Positions 26,948-35,363 of a DNA stretch of 58,326 nt are shown here, piece after piece (position 1 is the stretch's first letter; the number at the start of each line of letters is the position of its first letter). The stretch is from positions 1 through 58,326 of the forward strand of contig CAZKUN010000020.1 in NCBI GenBank assembly GCA_964555935.1. The letters run 5' to 3'. Origin of the DNA: CAZKUN01 sp964555935. GTDB taxonomy: Bacteria; Armatimonadota; Zipacnadia; Zipacnadales; VGFC01. The notes beneath the pieces were generated by a model. The model ran no database searches. It worked only from the letters and a program-made list of their open reading frames with translations, and was not told the origin of the DNA. Made by a program: the position numbers and the translations under genes.

Positions 26948-28180
26948 ATGGCAACTAGCAGACTACCGATGACGCGGCGGAAGAAGGCGTGGCTGGTGTC
27001 GGCGGCCATCGTGGGGATGCTGCTCGGCCTGGCGTCCGCCGGGTTCTCGGGGATACTCATTGAGGAGCACGAGCTGCGCGAGGGCTACTCATGGCTCGCG
27101 CGATCGTGGGCCGCGCTGGCGTTCGAGGCCAATCTCACGACCGAGCAACTCGCCGCTCTCCGCGCAACATACCAATCGGCCTGGAACGCCCAGCAGTCAG
27201 CCCTACAAGAGGCGGGTAAGCAAGAGGACGAGGCCAAGCAGACCGAGATATTGACGAACGCCCTTAACACAACACGCGCGCAGGTCCAGGCCAAGCTGAA
27301 GACCGTACTTACCGACGAACAAATGGCCCTACACGCGAAGGCACTCGGTGGCGTGGCGGGGACCACTTTCAAACCTGCTGAGTTCAAGCCGGGAGCTGGC
27401 TTCGCCCCGAGACGGGGGCTTCGGGTGCGTCCGAATGCGTCGGGCGTGGTCCGCCGCGCGCCTAAGCTCCAAGTACGGAGAACGAACCAGACCGGCGTGG
27501 AGGGCATCATCGGCGAGGATGGCGCGGCTGCGCTCCTGACGCCTCGCGCCGAGTTGGAGACGACGGCGATGGCTGGGCTGAGCGAGACTGACGGGCGCCG
27601 TCTGAGCCGGGCAATCGCATTCCTCAAGGCGGGCCAGCAGGATGCCGGCATGGCGGCGTGGAGGAGTTTTATCGGAGCGGCGCAGTCCGACGGTCCCATC
27701 GACATCGCGGCCCTGATCCAGCACGTGCTCAGAGAGAGCTACGTTGAGACAAGCGAGGACCTGAAATTCCACGCCGAGAAAGTCCAGCAATTCGACGAGC
27801 AGAAGCAGGCCATACGCGAGTACCTGACAGAGCTGCGAGAGATACAGGCGAAGTTCGAAGCATGGGCCAGAGGGAACGGGCTGGCCCCGGATGATGCGGA
27901 GTTCACCCCACTCACCGTCAGCGAGCCGGTGCTGCCGACAGGGACGGAGGCGCGCGGGGTGGTGATCTTCCTAAATAGGCGGATCACGTCGCTGGCAGAA
28001 CTGACTGCGCTTATCGAGGAGTGGGACGAGCACTTGCAGACGCTGGGCGATGACGCGCAACTAGCCAACATTGACCTCCAGAGCATGCTGCAGAAGCAGC
28101 AGCACACGATGCGGCTGTTGTCGCAGATCAGCAAGGCGCTACACGACGCCGCCATGGCCATCGAGAGGAAGATACGCTGA
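26948..28180 (+). CDS. Membrane-anchored coiled-coil protein of unknown function
   Basis: The ATG at 26948 has GGAGGG about seven bases upstream. Residues about 12-37 are a basic-flanked transmembrane or signal-anchor segment (RRKKAWLVSAAIVGMLLG). The 410-residue product is then mostly helical and charged. NLTTEQLAALRATYQ and VLTDEQMALHAKAL resemble the LTxxQ motif of Spy/CpxP-type periplasmic helical proteins. C-terminal helices (KVQQFDEQKQAIREYL, MLQKQQHTMRLLSQI) look like coiled coil. No enzyme motif is visible. It follows the FG-GAP fusion gene by 101 bases and may be co-transcribed with it. Confidence 0.75.
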   Translation: MATSRLPMTRRKKAWLVSAAIVGMLLGLASAGFSGILIEEHELREGYSWLARSWAALAFEANLTTEQLAALRATYQSAWNAQQSALQEAGKQEDEAKQTEILTNALNTTRAQVQAKLKTVLTDEQMALHAKALGGVAGTTFKPAEFKPGAGFAPRRGLRVRPNASGVVRRAPKLQVRRTNQTGVEGIIGEDGAAALLTPRAELETTAMAGLSETDGRRLSRAIAFLKAGQQDAGMAAWRSFIGAAQSDGPIDIAALIQHVLRESYVETSEDLKFHAEKVQQFDEQKQAIREYLTELREIQAKFEAWARGNGLAPDDAEFTPLTVSEPVLPTGTEARGVVIFLNRRITSLAELTALIEEWDEHLQTLGDDAQLANIDLQSMLQKQQHTMRLLSQISKALHDAAMAIERKIR

Positions 28181-28199
28181 CGCGCGCGGGCAGACGAGG

Positions 28200-29516
28200 T
28201 CACTGACCGGGCGCGTGGGCCTTGAACTGCTCCGACCACGGCGCATCGGTTACCGAGGGTGCGAGCGCGCGCGCCTGATCGATCAGATCGCCAGGCCTAT
28301 AGACGCGCCCTCCATGCACGACCGAGACGATGTCCGGCCTCTCTGGTATACGATCAGTCGGATCGCCTCTGACCACCACCAGGTCCGCGGCGCTGCCCGC
28401 TCGCAGATGCCCAAGTTCGGGTCGCGCCAGGAACGTCGCGGCCCGTGATGTTGCCGCTCGCAGCGCATCGATAGCCGACATTCCGCACTGCGCAAGCAGC
28501 GACACTTCCCGCCAAAGGCTCAAGCCCGGCGTTTGGGCCCCGCACGGAACGTCCGAGCCGGCGAGCACCGTCACGCCCCTGTCGACCAAGAGCCCCGTGA
28601 AACGCTGCGCAGCCCCTAGCGCCCGTTCCCACTGATCCGCCATGGGGCCATCAGCGGCTTGTCTTCCCTGCCACGCGATCATCTCCGGCGGAACGTGGGC
28701 CGCGTCCGACTCATCAGAGTAATCCACCGCGCGTATGCGCCATTGAGAGTGCCAATACGCCAACGTTGGCGTCGCCGCCATCCCAGCTTGGGCAATCCGG
28801 TCAGCCGCCCGGCGCTGGGCATCGGCGGTCGACGAGAACTCGGCATCGCCCCAGATCTCAATCCACCCCGGCGGGCGATCCGGCCAGATATCCACCAATA
28901 GCCCGTCCAGATGATGGAACTCGTCAACGCCAGCCTCGGCCGCGACGAGCGCCCCCGCTTGCTGACAGTGCATTGATGCTTTCAGGCCATGGGAATGAGC
29001 CTCCGCGACCATGGCCGGCAGCCACTCGGGGTGCAACTTGGTGTAGAGCTTGATGCCGTCCACGCCGGCTTCCGCCGTTTCCCGGACTGCCGCAACCGCG
29101 GCCTCGGCGTCAGCGCTGGAACGCGCCACGAGCGGGTGGAGCGGGGCCGGGCCATCCAGGAGCGGGCCGACGCAGAGCATCGTCGGGCACGCTTCGTCCG
29201 CCATCAGTTCGCGCTCGGCCAGGATCCACTCGAGAGGGTTGCCGACATCGCGAATGGTGGTCACGCCGTGGGCCAGGAACAGCGGCGGCTGCCACTGCAT
29301 GTGGTGAGCATGGGCATCGATCAGGCCGGGCAGTATGGTCGCGGCAGGCTCGTACGTGACCGGCATGCCGTGAGGCACGTCCCGCCTGGGGACCACCTCG
29401 ACGACCGACGCCCCGGTGACCACTACCGCGTGGTCCGCGAGGACGCTCTCACCGTCGAACACCCGATCCGCCGCCCACGCGAGAGGGCCACTTTCCGACA
29501 CTGGTCTGCGTGACAT
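28200..29516 (-). CDS. Cytoplasmic amidohydrolase (imidazolonepropionase/prolidase-like)
   Basis: This 438-residue protein shows the whole amidohydrolase metal site. LIDAHAHHMQW carries the H-x-H, GIKLYTKL supplies the likely carboxylated Lys, KASMHCQQAG and DEFHHLDG supply His ligands, and VLAGSDVPCG supplies the Asp. The C-terminal small beta domain (AGSAADLVVVRGDP) is typical of this superfamily. There is no signal peptide. It is a single gene transcribed divergently from the LamG protein; the two open frames abut at a CATG palindrome at 29514-29517. The substrate is probably a cyclic amide or peptide-like compound but is not determined. Confidence 0.85.
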   Translation of the reverse strand: MSRRPVSESGPLAWAADRVFDGESVLADHAVVVTGASVVEVVPRRDVPHGMPVTYEPAATILPGLIDAHAHHMQWQPPLFLAHGVTTIRDVGNPLEWILAERELMADEACPTMLCVGPLLDGPAPLHPLVARSSADAEAAVAAVRETAEAGVDGIKLYTKLHPEWLPAMVAEAHSHGLKASMHCQQAGALVAAEAGVDEFHHLDGLLVDIWPDRPPGWIEIWGDAEFSSTADAQRRAADRIAQAGMAATPTLAYWHSQWRIRAVDYSDESDAAHVPPEMIAWQGRQAADGPMADQWERALGAAQRFTGLLVDRGVTVLAGSDVPCGAQTPGLSLWREVSLLAQCGMSAIDALRAATSRAATFLARPELGHLRAGSAADLVVVRGDPTDRIPERPDIVSVVHGGRVYRPGDLIDQARALAPSVTDAPWSEQFKAHAPGQ

Positions 29517-29613
29517 GACCGGCTATTCTTCTTGCGGCTCGGGAGCCCCTTGCGCCAACAGAGAGGTCGAGCTCAAGGCAGGAGCGGCGCGACGCGGGCC
29601 GGAATTGGCGAGC

Positions 29614-32600
29614 ATGACCACCCTCGTGCTGAAGCGCCTGGCCACCTGTCTACTCATCGCGGCTATCGGAGGCGCGCCGGGCTCCGCCCAGGAGCTGGGC
29701 GTACTCGCGCACTATGCCTTCGATGACGGCCTCGCCGAGGGCATTGACGGACGCGCCCTCGAACTCGACGGCGAGGAGGGCCTCGAGATCTTCGCCGACG
29801 GCGGGATCGACCTCGCAAAGCCCTACTCGCTGGAGATGTGGGTATGGGTGGACAAGAACGCGGCCGGACAGCCGATGACGCTCGCGAGCAAGGAGGGGGA
29901 GCTGCTCCTGCGGCTCGATAGGCCCGGCGTCGGCGGCACGATCGCCTACTACCCCCACATCGGCGGCAACCCCGAGCCCCGCGTGATGAGCATCATTCCC
30001 GGCGCGGAGCGCTGGCACCATGTACTGGCGTCGTGGGACGGTAAGGTGGCGAGGCTGTTCGTCGATGGCATCATGTTCGATAGAGAGCGTCCCGGAGAGG
30101 CGCCAACCGGAGGCGCTCCGCTCATGATCGGCGCTCCGACTGAGTTCGCCCCCGGCTTCGTGGGCCGCATCGATGAACTGCGCGTCTGGCAGTGGCCGAT
30201 CGGCCCGCGCGTGGCCCTCCGGCGGGCGCTGCGAGTGGACGACACCGACGAGAGCGCTCCCATGGGCGCCGGCATCGACCTCGATCTCGACGTGACACAT
30301 CCGCACGACCAGATCGTCTGGCGAGGGCTCGACTTCGAGGCGGAGGGGCACCCATCTATCGAAGTCACGATGGCCAGCGACGGCGGCGCGGGCGCGACGC
30401 TGCTCTACGCGACATCCGAGGGAGCTGGCCAGGCCTCGTTCCTCGTTAATCCCGATGGCGCCCCCCATCGCTACGAGGTGGACATGCGGCGCTGTCCGGA
30501 CTGGCGGGGCGAGGTGGAGGCGCTCGCCTTGCGGCCATCCGATGTGGCAGGCGCTAGCGCGCATGTCCGGTCGCTTCGCCCACTGCGCGCGGACGAATGC
30601 GCCCCCATGCTGCACGCATCCGCTCTGCGCCCTCAGAGGGGGTGGCTGGCGGCAGGCGAGAGCGTCGCGGGCGAGTGGTTGCTGCGCAATGACGGACCGA
30701 CGAGACTATTGATGCGCCTGGACCTCCGGGCCATAGGCGGCGAGTCAGAGCTGCTCACGCCACCCGAAGTGAACCTCGCGCCCGGCGAGGAGCACATCGC
30801 CCGGTGGAGAGCGACCGCGGACGACGGCGAGTCGGTCCGAGTCGCTGCGTCGGTGGCGGGCAACGGCACGAGAAGGACGAGGGCCTGCGAGCTTCGCGTG
30901 GCGGAGGCCGCCGGGGCCTTCGGGCGCGCCATCGATTCCCTGACGCGCGCGGGCTTCCCGAGAGCGATGGACTTCCGGCATCTCGGCCCCGGTAGCGCAT
31001 CGGTCCACGGGCACAACCAGGTGCTACTGGTCGACCTCATCGGCGAGAAGATCGCCGCCGCCAGAGACTTCAAGCGCCGATTTCCCGACCGACTGGTGCT
31101 GATGCAGGTCAACGATGAGCCGAACGGGACATGGGGGAGCTGGTTCACTGTCACGAGCGGGTTCGCTCTCAAGGAGGGCCTCCGTCATCGGCCCGATGTC
31201 TTCCCGTCCGAGACCTGGCCCGGACACTGGCTGATGTCCGCGGGCGGGACCTTGCGGTCAGCCATATCGGACTCGCAGGCTGCGCTGACCGTCGACGTGG
31301 ACCACGCGGAGCGCTTCGAGAAGAAACGCTTCGGCAAGCCCGTCCTGCCGGACGTGCTCATCTACGCCCGGCCAGGCGACATACCGGACTTCACGCGCGC
31401 CAACTACGCCACGGTAACCGCTGTTGATGCAGACGCCGGCACGGTCACGCTGGAGCGCTGGCCGGAACGAGAGGCCCGCCCGTGGCTCGCCTTCGAGGCC
31501 GGGGAGGCTTACGTCGCGCCCTCGTGTGGGGACATCTACGGCATGCTCGGCAAGACGCTGAAGACATGGCTCCCGAACCTCACCAAGCACTGCCCCCGCC
31601 ATCCCGAGACCGGCCTCACCGCCGCCGAGGCCTGGGCCGAGCACTTTGCCACTCTCTGGCGTGACAGAATCGCCGCCGGCGACGGCCCCGTGCCCGACGG
31701 CTACCAGTTCGACTGGGCCACCTTCGAGGCCCACAACCCCAGCGCAGACTGCGACAACGACGGCGCCGCAGACGGATGCGAGCTGAACGGGGTCAGCTAC
31801 TGGGCGCTTGGCATGCACGATTTCTTCGTCAACCTGCGCGCGAAGCTCGGCGACGAGGTGTTGCTGCTGGCTGATTCGGGCAGCCCCAACTCCCCGAGGG
31901 GCTTCGACGTGCTGAATGGCTCCGAGAATGAGGAGTTTCCGGCCTTCGGGGACTATCGGCTGCTCTCGGCGCAACTTGACCTGCACCTATACTGGTGCCG
32001 GGAGGCGCGCGAGCCGAGAATCTCCTACCTCCAGAGCCGCTTCCCGTGCGAACTCTACGGCGCCGACCGCGTAGGCACCGACAAGTACCGCCCATCGAGT
32101 CGCCTGCGCATGAACGCCGCCGCGGCGTGCATGGGCTTTGGCGTCCACACCTACCGCGACGGACTCCCGGAGGAGGTGTCATGCATCGTCGAAGGCGGCG
32201 GCGACGTGGAATTCGACCTCGACGAGCACCATGCCGGAGACGAGGGCGGATACGGGTGGCTCGGACTTCCAGTGGAGGAGCCTCGCCGGATCGATGTGGC
32301 TGGTGAGGAGCTGCTGACAGTCGACGCGGCGGGGTGGGAGCTCGCCCAGGAGGGCCACGACGCGGACGCGGAGACGAGCGCTGTCGAGCACACGTTCGGC
32401 GACGACGCCCCGACCAGCGCCCGCGAAGCCGACGTAACTGGCCTGAGCCCAGTCAGCGATCCGGCCGCCGGGCTTGGGGGATGGACGGGGCACAGACTCC
32501 GGCGCATGTGGGCGGCGCGGTTGCTCTCCCCGCCCGTCGGTCCGACGGTCGAATCGGGGGAGGAGGTCGTCCTGACCATGTGGCTCGACGCCGACCCCCA

Positions 32601-33051
32601 AAACGATGACATCGAGGGCGAGCGGTATGCCGCGTTCCCGCGGGAGGTCGGCTTCCGGCTGGAGCAAGGCGACGCCCTGGGCCCCATGCAGACAGTACTG
32701 GCAGGGCCCAAACCCAGGCGCCTGGATCTCACCCTCACGGCGCCCGCGACGGGGCACCCTCGGTTGGCCGTCGGCGTCGGCTGCGAACTCGGGCCCGTGT
32801 GGGTCGGTGGCGTCCGACTGCGCCGGGGCTGCGCCGAGGTGCTAGCGCGACGCTTCGAGGCCGGCGCCATCCTGATGAACGGTTCTCAGAGCGCTGCCTG
32901 GGAGTTCGACTTGCCGGCGCTGTTCCCGGACATGGAGCTTCGCCGCATCCGCGGCAGCCAGTCGCCCCAAGTCAACACCGGCGAGGCGCTCGGCGGCAGC
33001 CTAAGGCTCGGGCCGTTGGACGGCGCGTTCCTGCGAGCCGAGGGGCCATGA
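29614..33051 (+). CDS. Secreted LamG-domain protein with a glycosidase-like TIM barrel
   Basis: The ATG at 29614 (MTTLVLKRLATCLLIAAIGG) starts a signal peptide; in-frame ATGs at 29416 and 29515 would run into the divergent gene. The product has 1145 residues. A LamG domain (about 25-200) includes HYAFDDGLAEG and VGRIDELRVWQWP. A beta-sandwich and a probable TIM barrel from about residue 430 follow (FPDRLVLMQVNDEPNG, QFDWATFEAHNPS). At about residue 711 the barrel carries an acidic loop, DCDNDGAADGCE, resembling a calcium-binding DxDxDG loop. A beta-rich C-terminus ends the chain. It resembles the protein at 7853-11950 in architecture. No catalytic pair can be assigned with confidence. Confidence 0.75.
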   Translation: MTTLVLKRLATCLLIAAIGGAPGSAQELGVLAHYAFDDGLAEGIDGRALELDGEEGLEIFADGGIDLAKPYSLEMWVWVDKNAAGQPMTLASKEGELLLRLDRPGVGGTIAYYPHIGGNPEPRVMSIIPGAERWHHVLASWDGKVARLFVDGIMFDRERPGEAPTGGAPLMIGAPTEFAPGFVGRIDELRVWQWPIGPRVALRRALRVDDTDESAPMGAGIDLDLDVTHPHDQIVWRGLDFEAEGHPSIEVTMASDGGAGATLLYATSEGAGQASFLVNPDGAPHRYEVDMRRCPDWRGEVEALALRPSDVAGASAHVRSLRPLRADECAPMLHASALRPQRGWLAAGESVAGEWLLRNDGPTRLLMRLDLRAIGGESELLTPPEVNLAPGEEHIARWRATADDGESVRVAASVAGNGTRRTRACELRVAEAAGAFGRAIDSLTRAGFPRAMDFRHLGPGSASVHGHNQVLLVDLIGEKIAAARDFKRRFPDRLVLMQVNDEPNGTWGSWFTVTSGFALKEGLRHRPDVFPSETWPGHWLMSAGGTLRSAISDSQAALTVDVDHAERFEKKRFGKPVLPDVLIYARPGDIPDFTRANYATVTAVDADAGTVTLERWPEREARPWLAFEAGEAYVAPSCGDIYGMLGKTLKTWLPNLTKHCPRHPETGLTAAEAWAEHFATLWRDRIAAGDGPVPDGYQFDWATFEAHNPSADCDNDGAADGCELNGVSYWALGMHDFFVNLRAKLGDEVLLLADSGSPNSPRGFDVLNGSENEEFPAFGDYRLLSAQLDLHLYWCREAREPRISYLQSRFPCELYGADRVGTDKYRPSSRLRMNAAAACMGFGVHTYRDGLPEEVSCIVEGGGDVEFDLDEHHAGDEGGYGWLGLPVEEPRRIDVAGEELLTVDAAGWELAQEGHDADAETSAVEHTFGDDAPTSAREADVTGLSPVSDPAAGLGGWTGHRLRRMWAARLLSPPVGPTVESGEEVVLTMWLDADPQNDDIEGERYAAFPREVGFRLEQGDALGPMQTVLAGPKPRRLDLTLTAPATGHPRLAVGVGCELGPVWVGGVRLRRGCAEVLARRFEAGAILMNGSQSAAWEFDLPALFPDMELRRIRGSQSPQVNTGEALGGSLRLGPLDGAFLRAEGP

Positions 33052-33052
33052 C

Positions 33053-34585
33053 TCACTTGGTTGGGAACGGGAGGTCATCCGTGCGGAACGGGCTGGCGGG
33101 GAGGCCGTCGAGGTTGTAGAGGTTGGCCTCGATGGGATGCTGGGAGTTCTCGGCGTAGCGCGTGTCGATCTGCTTGCGCAGCCAGACTTCAGGCTCGGGC
33201 TGGCCCTTCGATTCCTCCGCTAACGCATCGAGAGCCGCGTTGACCTCGGTCATATCGGCGGGATAATTCGTCCAGGCGTAGCGGACGTGCGCGGGATCGG
33301 GCACGTCCGGGCTGGAGACGACCACCGTGTCGCCGTCAATGTGAGCATTCGCCGGGACGAACTGGCCATCCGCGCCGCAGATCTCAAACTGCATCAGAGC
33401 CGCGCCCCCCATCACCTTCAGCCCAGCGCCGACGTGATCGAAGTGGACAATGACGCGCCCTCCGCCGACCTCATGGCGCGAGTAGATGGGCCCCGAGTAG
33501 ACGATGTCCTCGCCATAGGCGATCGCGCGCGCCGCGAGGGCGAGACGCTCGCCGAACTCATCCTTGTGGGTGGAGTGGATGTTGCCCACTGCGCCGCATT
33601 CGGGCGCAACGACCATGCCCGTATTTGGAACGGCTTGCCAGATGCGGAGTTGGGACTCGCGGAAGTACGCCCAGACCTGGTCCCTCGGATCCCAGGGCGC
33701 GCGCGGATGGAATGGCGGGAGCTGGCAGATCAGAAACGGCATGTCCGGGCGCTCGAAGTCGCGACGCCACTGCGCGATGAGAGCGGGCAGGAGCGTGCTG
33801 TGCTGAGCGGGCTTGGCCGCGTTGCCCTCGCCCTGGTACCAGATGACGCCCCTGACGGCGAAGGGGATGACCTTGGTGATGATTCCCTCGTACCAGCGGG
33901 TGGGCTGGAAGTCGGGATTGCCACCATAGTCAGTCCCGTCCATCGTGATCTTCTGCTCATGGGCGGGATCGGCGTTGTACGCGTCCAGCGTCTCCTTGCT
34001 CATCCACGATTCGGCCCACGTCGCGCCGACGGATGTGTCGACGATCGCGATGGGCACGCCCGGATAGGCCTCGGCAAGGTCGCGCGCGAAGTAGTCGGCG
34101 ATGGCGCTGGTGCCCATCGCTCGCGCGTAGTCGAGCTTGTCCCACTGGTCGGCGCGGAGGGCTATCGCGGCCCGGAAGACCTTCACGTGCTCGAGCGCAT
34201 CGAAGGCCTCCTTGTGCTCCCCGTGGTTGCTCATCATCTGGAGCGGATACCACATGTTCGACTGCCCCGCGGCCACCCACACCTCGCCGACCAGGACGTC
34301 GCTGATCCGCAGGACCTCATCGCCTGACTGGATGGTCATCACGCGAGGCTCGGTGCTGACGTCCAGCGGGCCGAGGTCAACCCGCCAGCGCCCGTCCGCA
34401 TCAGCCTCCGCGCGGACTTCCTCGCCAGCGAACCGGACCGAGACTTCAACGCCCGGCGGAGCGCTGCCCCAGATGGGCACGCGCATGCGAGACTGCAGGA
34501 TCATGCCATCGGAGATGATAGCCGGCAGCGACAGTTCGGCGCACGCGACGCGTGGTGCGGCCAGGCAGATGAGCATGGTGAGCAT
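33053..34585 (-). CDS. Sialate O-acetylesterase-like SGNH esterase
   Basis: A short signal peptide (MLTMLICLAAPRVACA) leads a 510-residue SGNH-hydrolase. The nucleophile is Ser109 in GQSNM; the family motif GVIWYQGEGNA and the His block NIHSTHKDEFGERLA follow in order. Enzymes of this family remove O-acetyl groups from sialic acids or from plant and algal polysaccharides; the latter fits this locus. AAGGAGTGA lies seven bases before the ATG and overlaps the last codons of the ankyrin gene, so the two genes form one operon. Its stop lies one base from the stop of the convergent LamG gene, leaving no room for a terminator between them. Confidence 0.92.
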   Translation of the reverse strand: MLTMLICLAAPRVACAELSLPAIISDGMILQSRMRVPIWGSAPPGVEVSVRFAGEEVRAEADADGRWRVDLGPLDVSTEPRVMTIQSGDEVLRISDVLVGEVWVAAGQSNMWYPLQMMSNHGEHKEAFDALEHVKVFRAAIALRADQWDKLDYARAMGTSAIADYFARDLAEAYPGVPIAIVDTSVGATWAESWMSKETLDAYNADPAHEQKITMDGTDYGGNPDFQPTRWYEGIITKVIPFAVRGVIWYQGEGNAAKPAQHSTLLPALIAQWRRDFERPDMPFLICQLPPFHPRAPWDPRDQVWAYFRESQLRIWQAVPNTGMVVAPECGAVGNIHSTHKDEFGERLALAARAIAYGEDIVYSGPIYSRHEVGGGRVIVHFDHVGAGLKVMGGAALMQFEICGADGQFVPANAHIDGDTVVVSSPDVPDPAHVRYAWTNYPADMTEVNAALDALAEESKGQPEPEVWLRKQIDTRYAENSQHPIEANLYNLDGLPASPFRTDDLPFPTK

Positions 34586-34588
34586 GGG

Positions 34589-35176
34589 TCACTCCTTGAA
34601 CTTCGCGCCGTGTTCAATGAGCAGCGCCCGGATCTCGCCTGTCGTGGCGGCGGACAGCGGAGTGTCACCGTCGTCGCAGATCGTGTTGACGCCAGCTCCT
34701 TGGGCGACCAGGTACTCCACAGCGTCGAGGTCTCCATTCAGCACAGCGATGTAAAGCGGAGTCCAGCCGTAGTCGTCGACCACGTTGACATCGGCGCCTT
34801 GGACAGCCAGGTACCGCACCATGTCGACGTGCTCTCTTCCTGCAGCCAGGTGCAGTGCGGCCACGCCATCATGGTCACCCGCGTTGACATCGGCGCCCTG
34901 CTCGACGAGGTACCGCACCATGTCGAGGTGGCCATCGTGGGCAGCGAAGTACAGCGGGGTTTCGCCATCACGGGAGCTGGCGGCAACATCGACACCCATA
35001 TTGAGGAGGGCCGCGACCTCCGGCACATGGCCTTCAAAGGCGGCCTTCCGGAGATCCTCATCGTAGGCCCCACGGCTCACGTTCCATTTCCGCACGACAC
35101 CAGCCGAAACCGCCCCGAGCGCTGCTACGATCAGTATCGCGCCCAACACCAACGCCACTGCCTTCCGCTTGGTCAT
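34589..35176 (-). CDS. Membrane-anchored ankyrin-repeat protein
   Basis: The ATG at 35176 has GGAGG seven bases upstream and starts MTKRKAVALVLGAILIVA, a signal anchor. The rest of the 195-residue protein is about four to five ankyrin repeats of 33-35 residues, recognisable by GETPLYFAAHDGHLDMVRYL and repeated VEQGADVN / VQGADVN ends. With this topology the repeats face the periplasm. Ankyrin repeats mediate protein-protein contacts. The gene ends three bases before the esterase gene, so it may escort or localise that enzyme; this is inference. Confidence 0.85.
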   Translation of the reverse strand: MTKRKAVALVLGAILIVAALGAVSAGVVRKWNVSRGAYDEDLRKAAFEGHVPEVAALLNMGVDVAASSRDGETPLYFAAHDGHLDMVRYLVEQGADVNAGDHDGVAALHLAAGREHVDMVRYLAVQGADVNVVDDYGWTPLYIAVLNGDLDAVEYLVAQGAGVNTICDDGDTPLSAATTGEIRALLIEHGAKFKE

Positions 35177-35363
35177 CCACCGGCCTCCCCGTTCCTCATC
35201 CGTCATCGCTGCGCTGTTCGCCGCCAACTCCTTCGCCTCGGGGCCGTCGGGACCTGCGGACATCGCGCCCATTCGGCCCGAGGAGGAGAGGCGTGTCGCG
35301 CGCGGCGAAACACCATCCATCGCCCCGAGTTCGCGCGATTCTGATGGTCCCAGGGAGGCGGCA
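35177..35363. promoter_or_regulatory. Divergent intergenic region
   Basis: About 190 bases lie between the ankyrin/esterase operon (minus) and the M14 peptidase gene (plus). Open frames from both sides run across it, but the starts chosen by Shine-Dalgarno sites leave it non-coding. No confident promoter elements were recognised. Confidence 0.35.

Noticed and set aside
29416..29613. Upstream in-frame extension of the LamG protein
   Set aside because: It would overlap the divergent amidohydrolase gene and place the signal peptide in the interior; the ATG at 29614 directly precedes the signal peptide.
35169..35363. N-terminal extension of the M14 peptidase as an export signal
   Set aside because: The extension has a short alanine-rich stretch but no good cleavage site, overlaps the ankyrin gene start, and a clear Shine-Dalgarno marks 35364.
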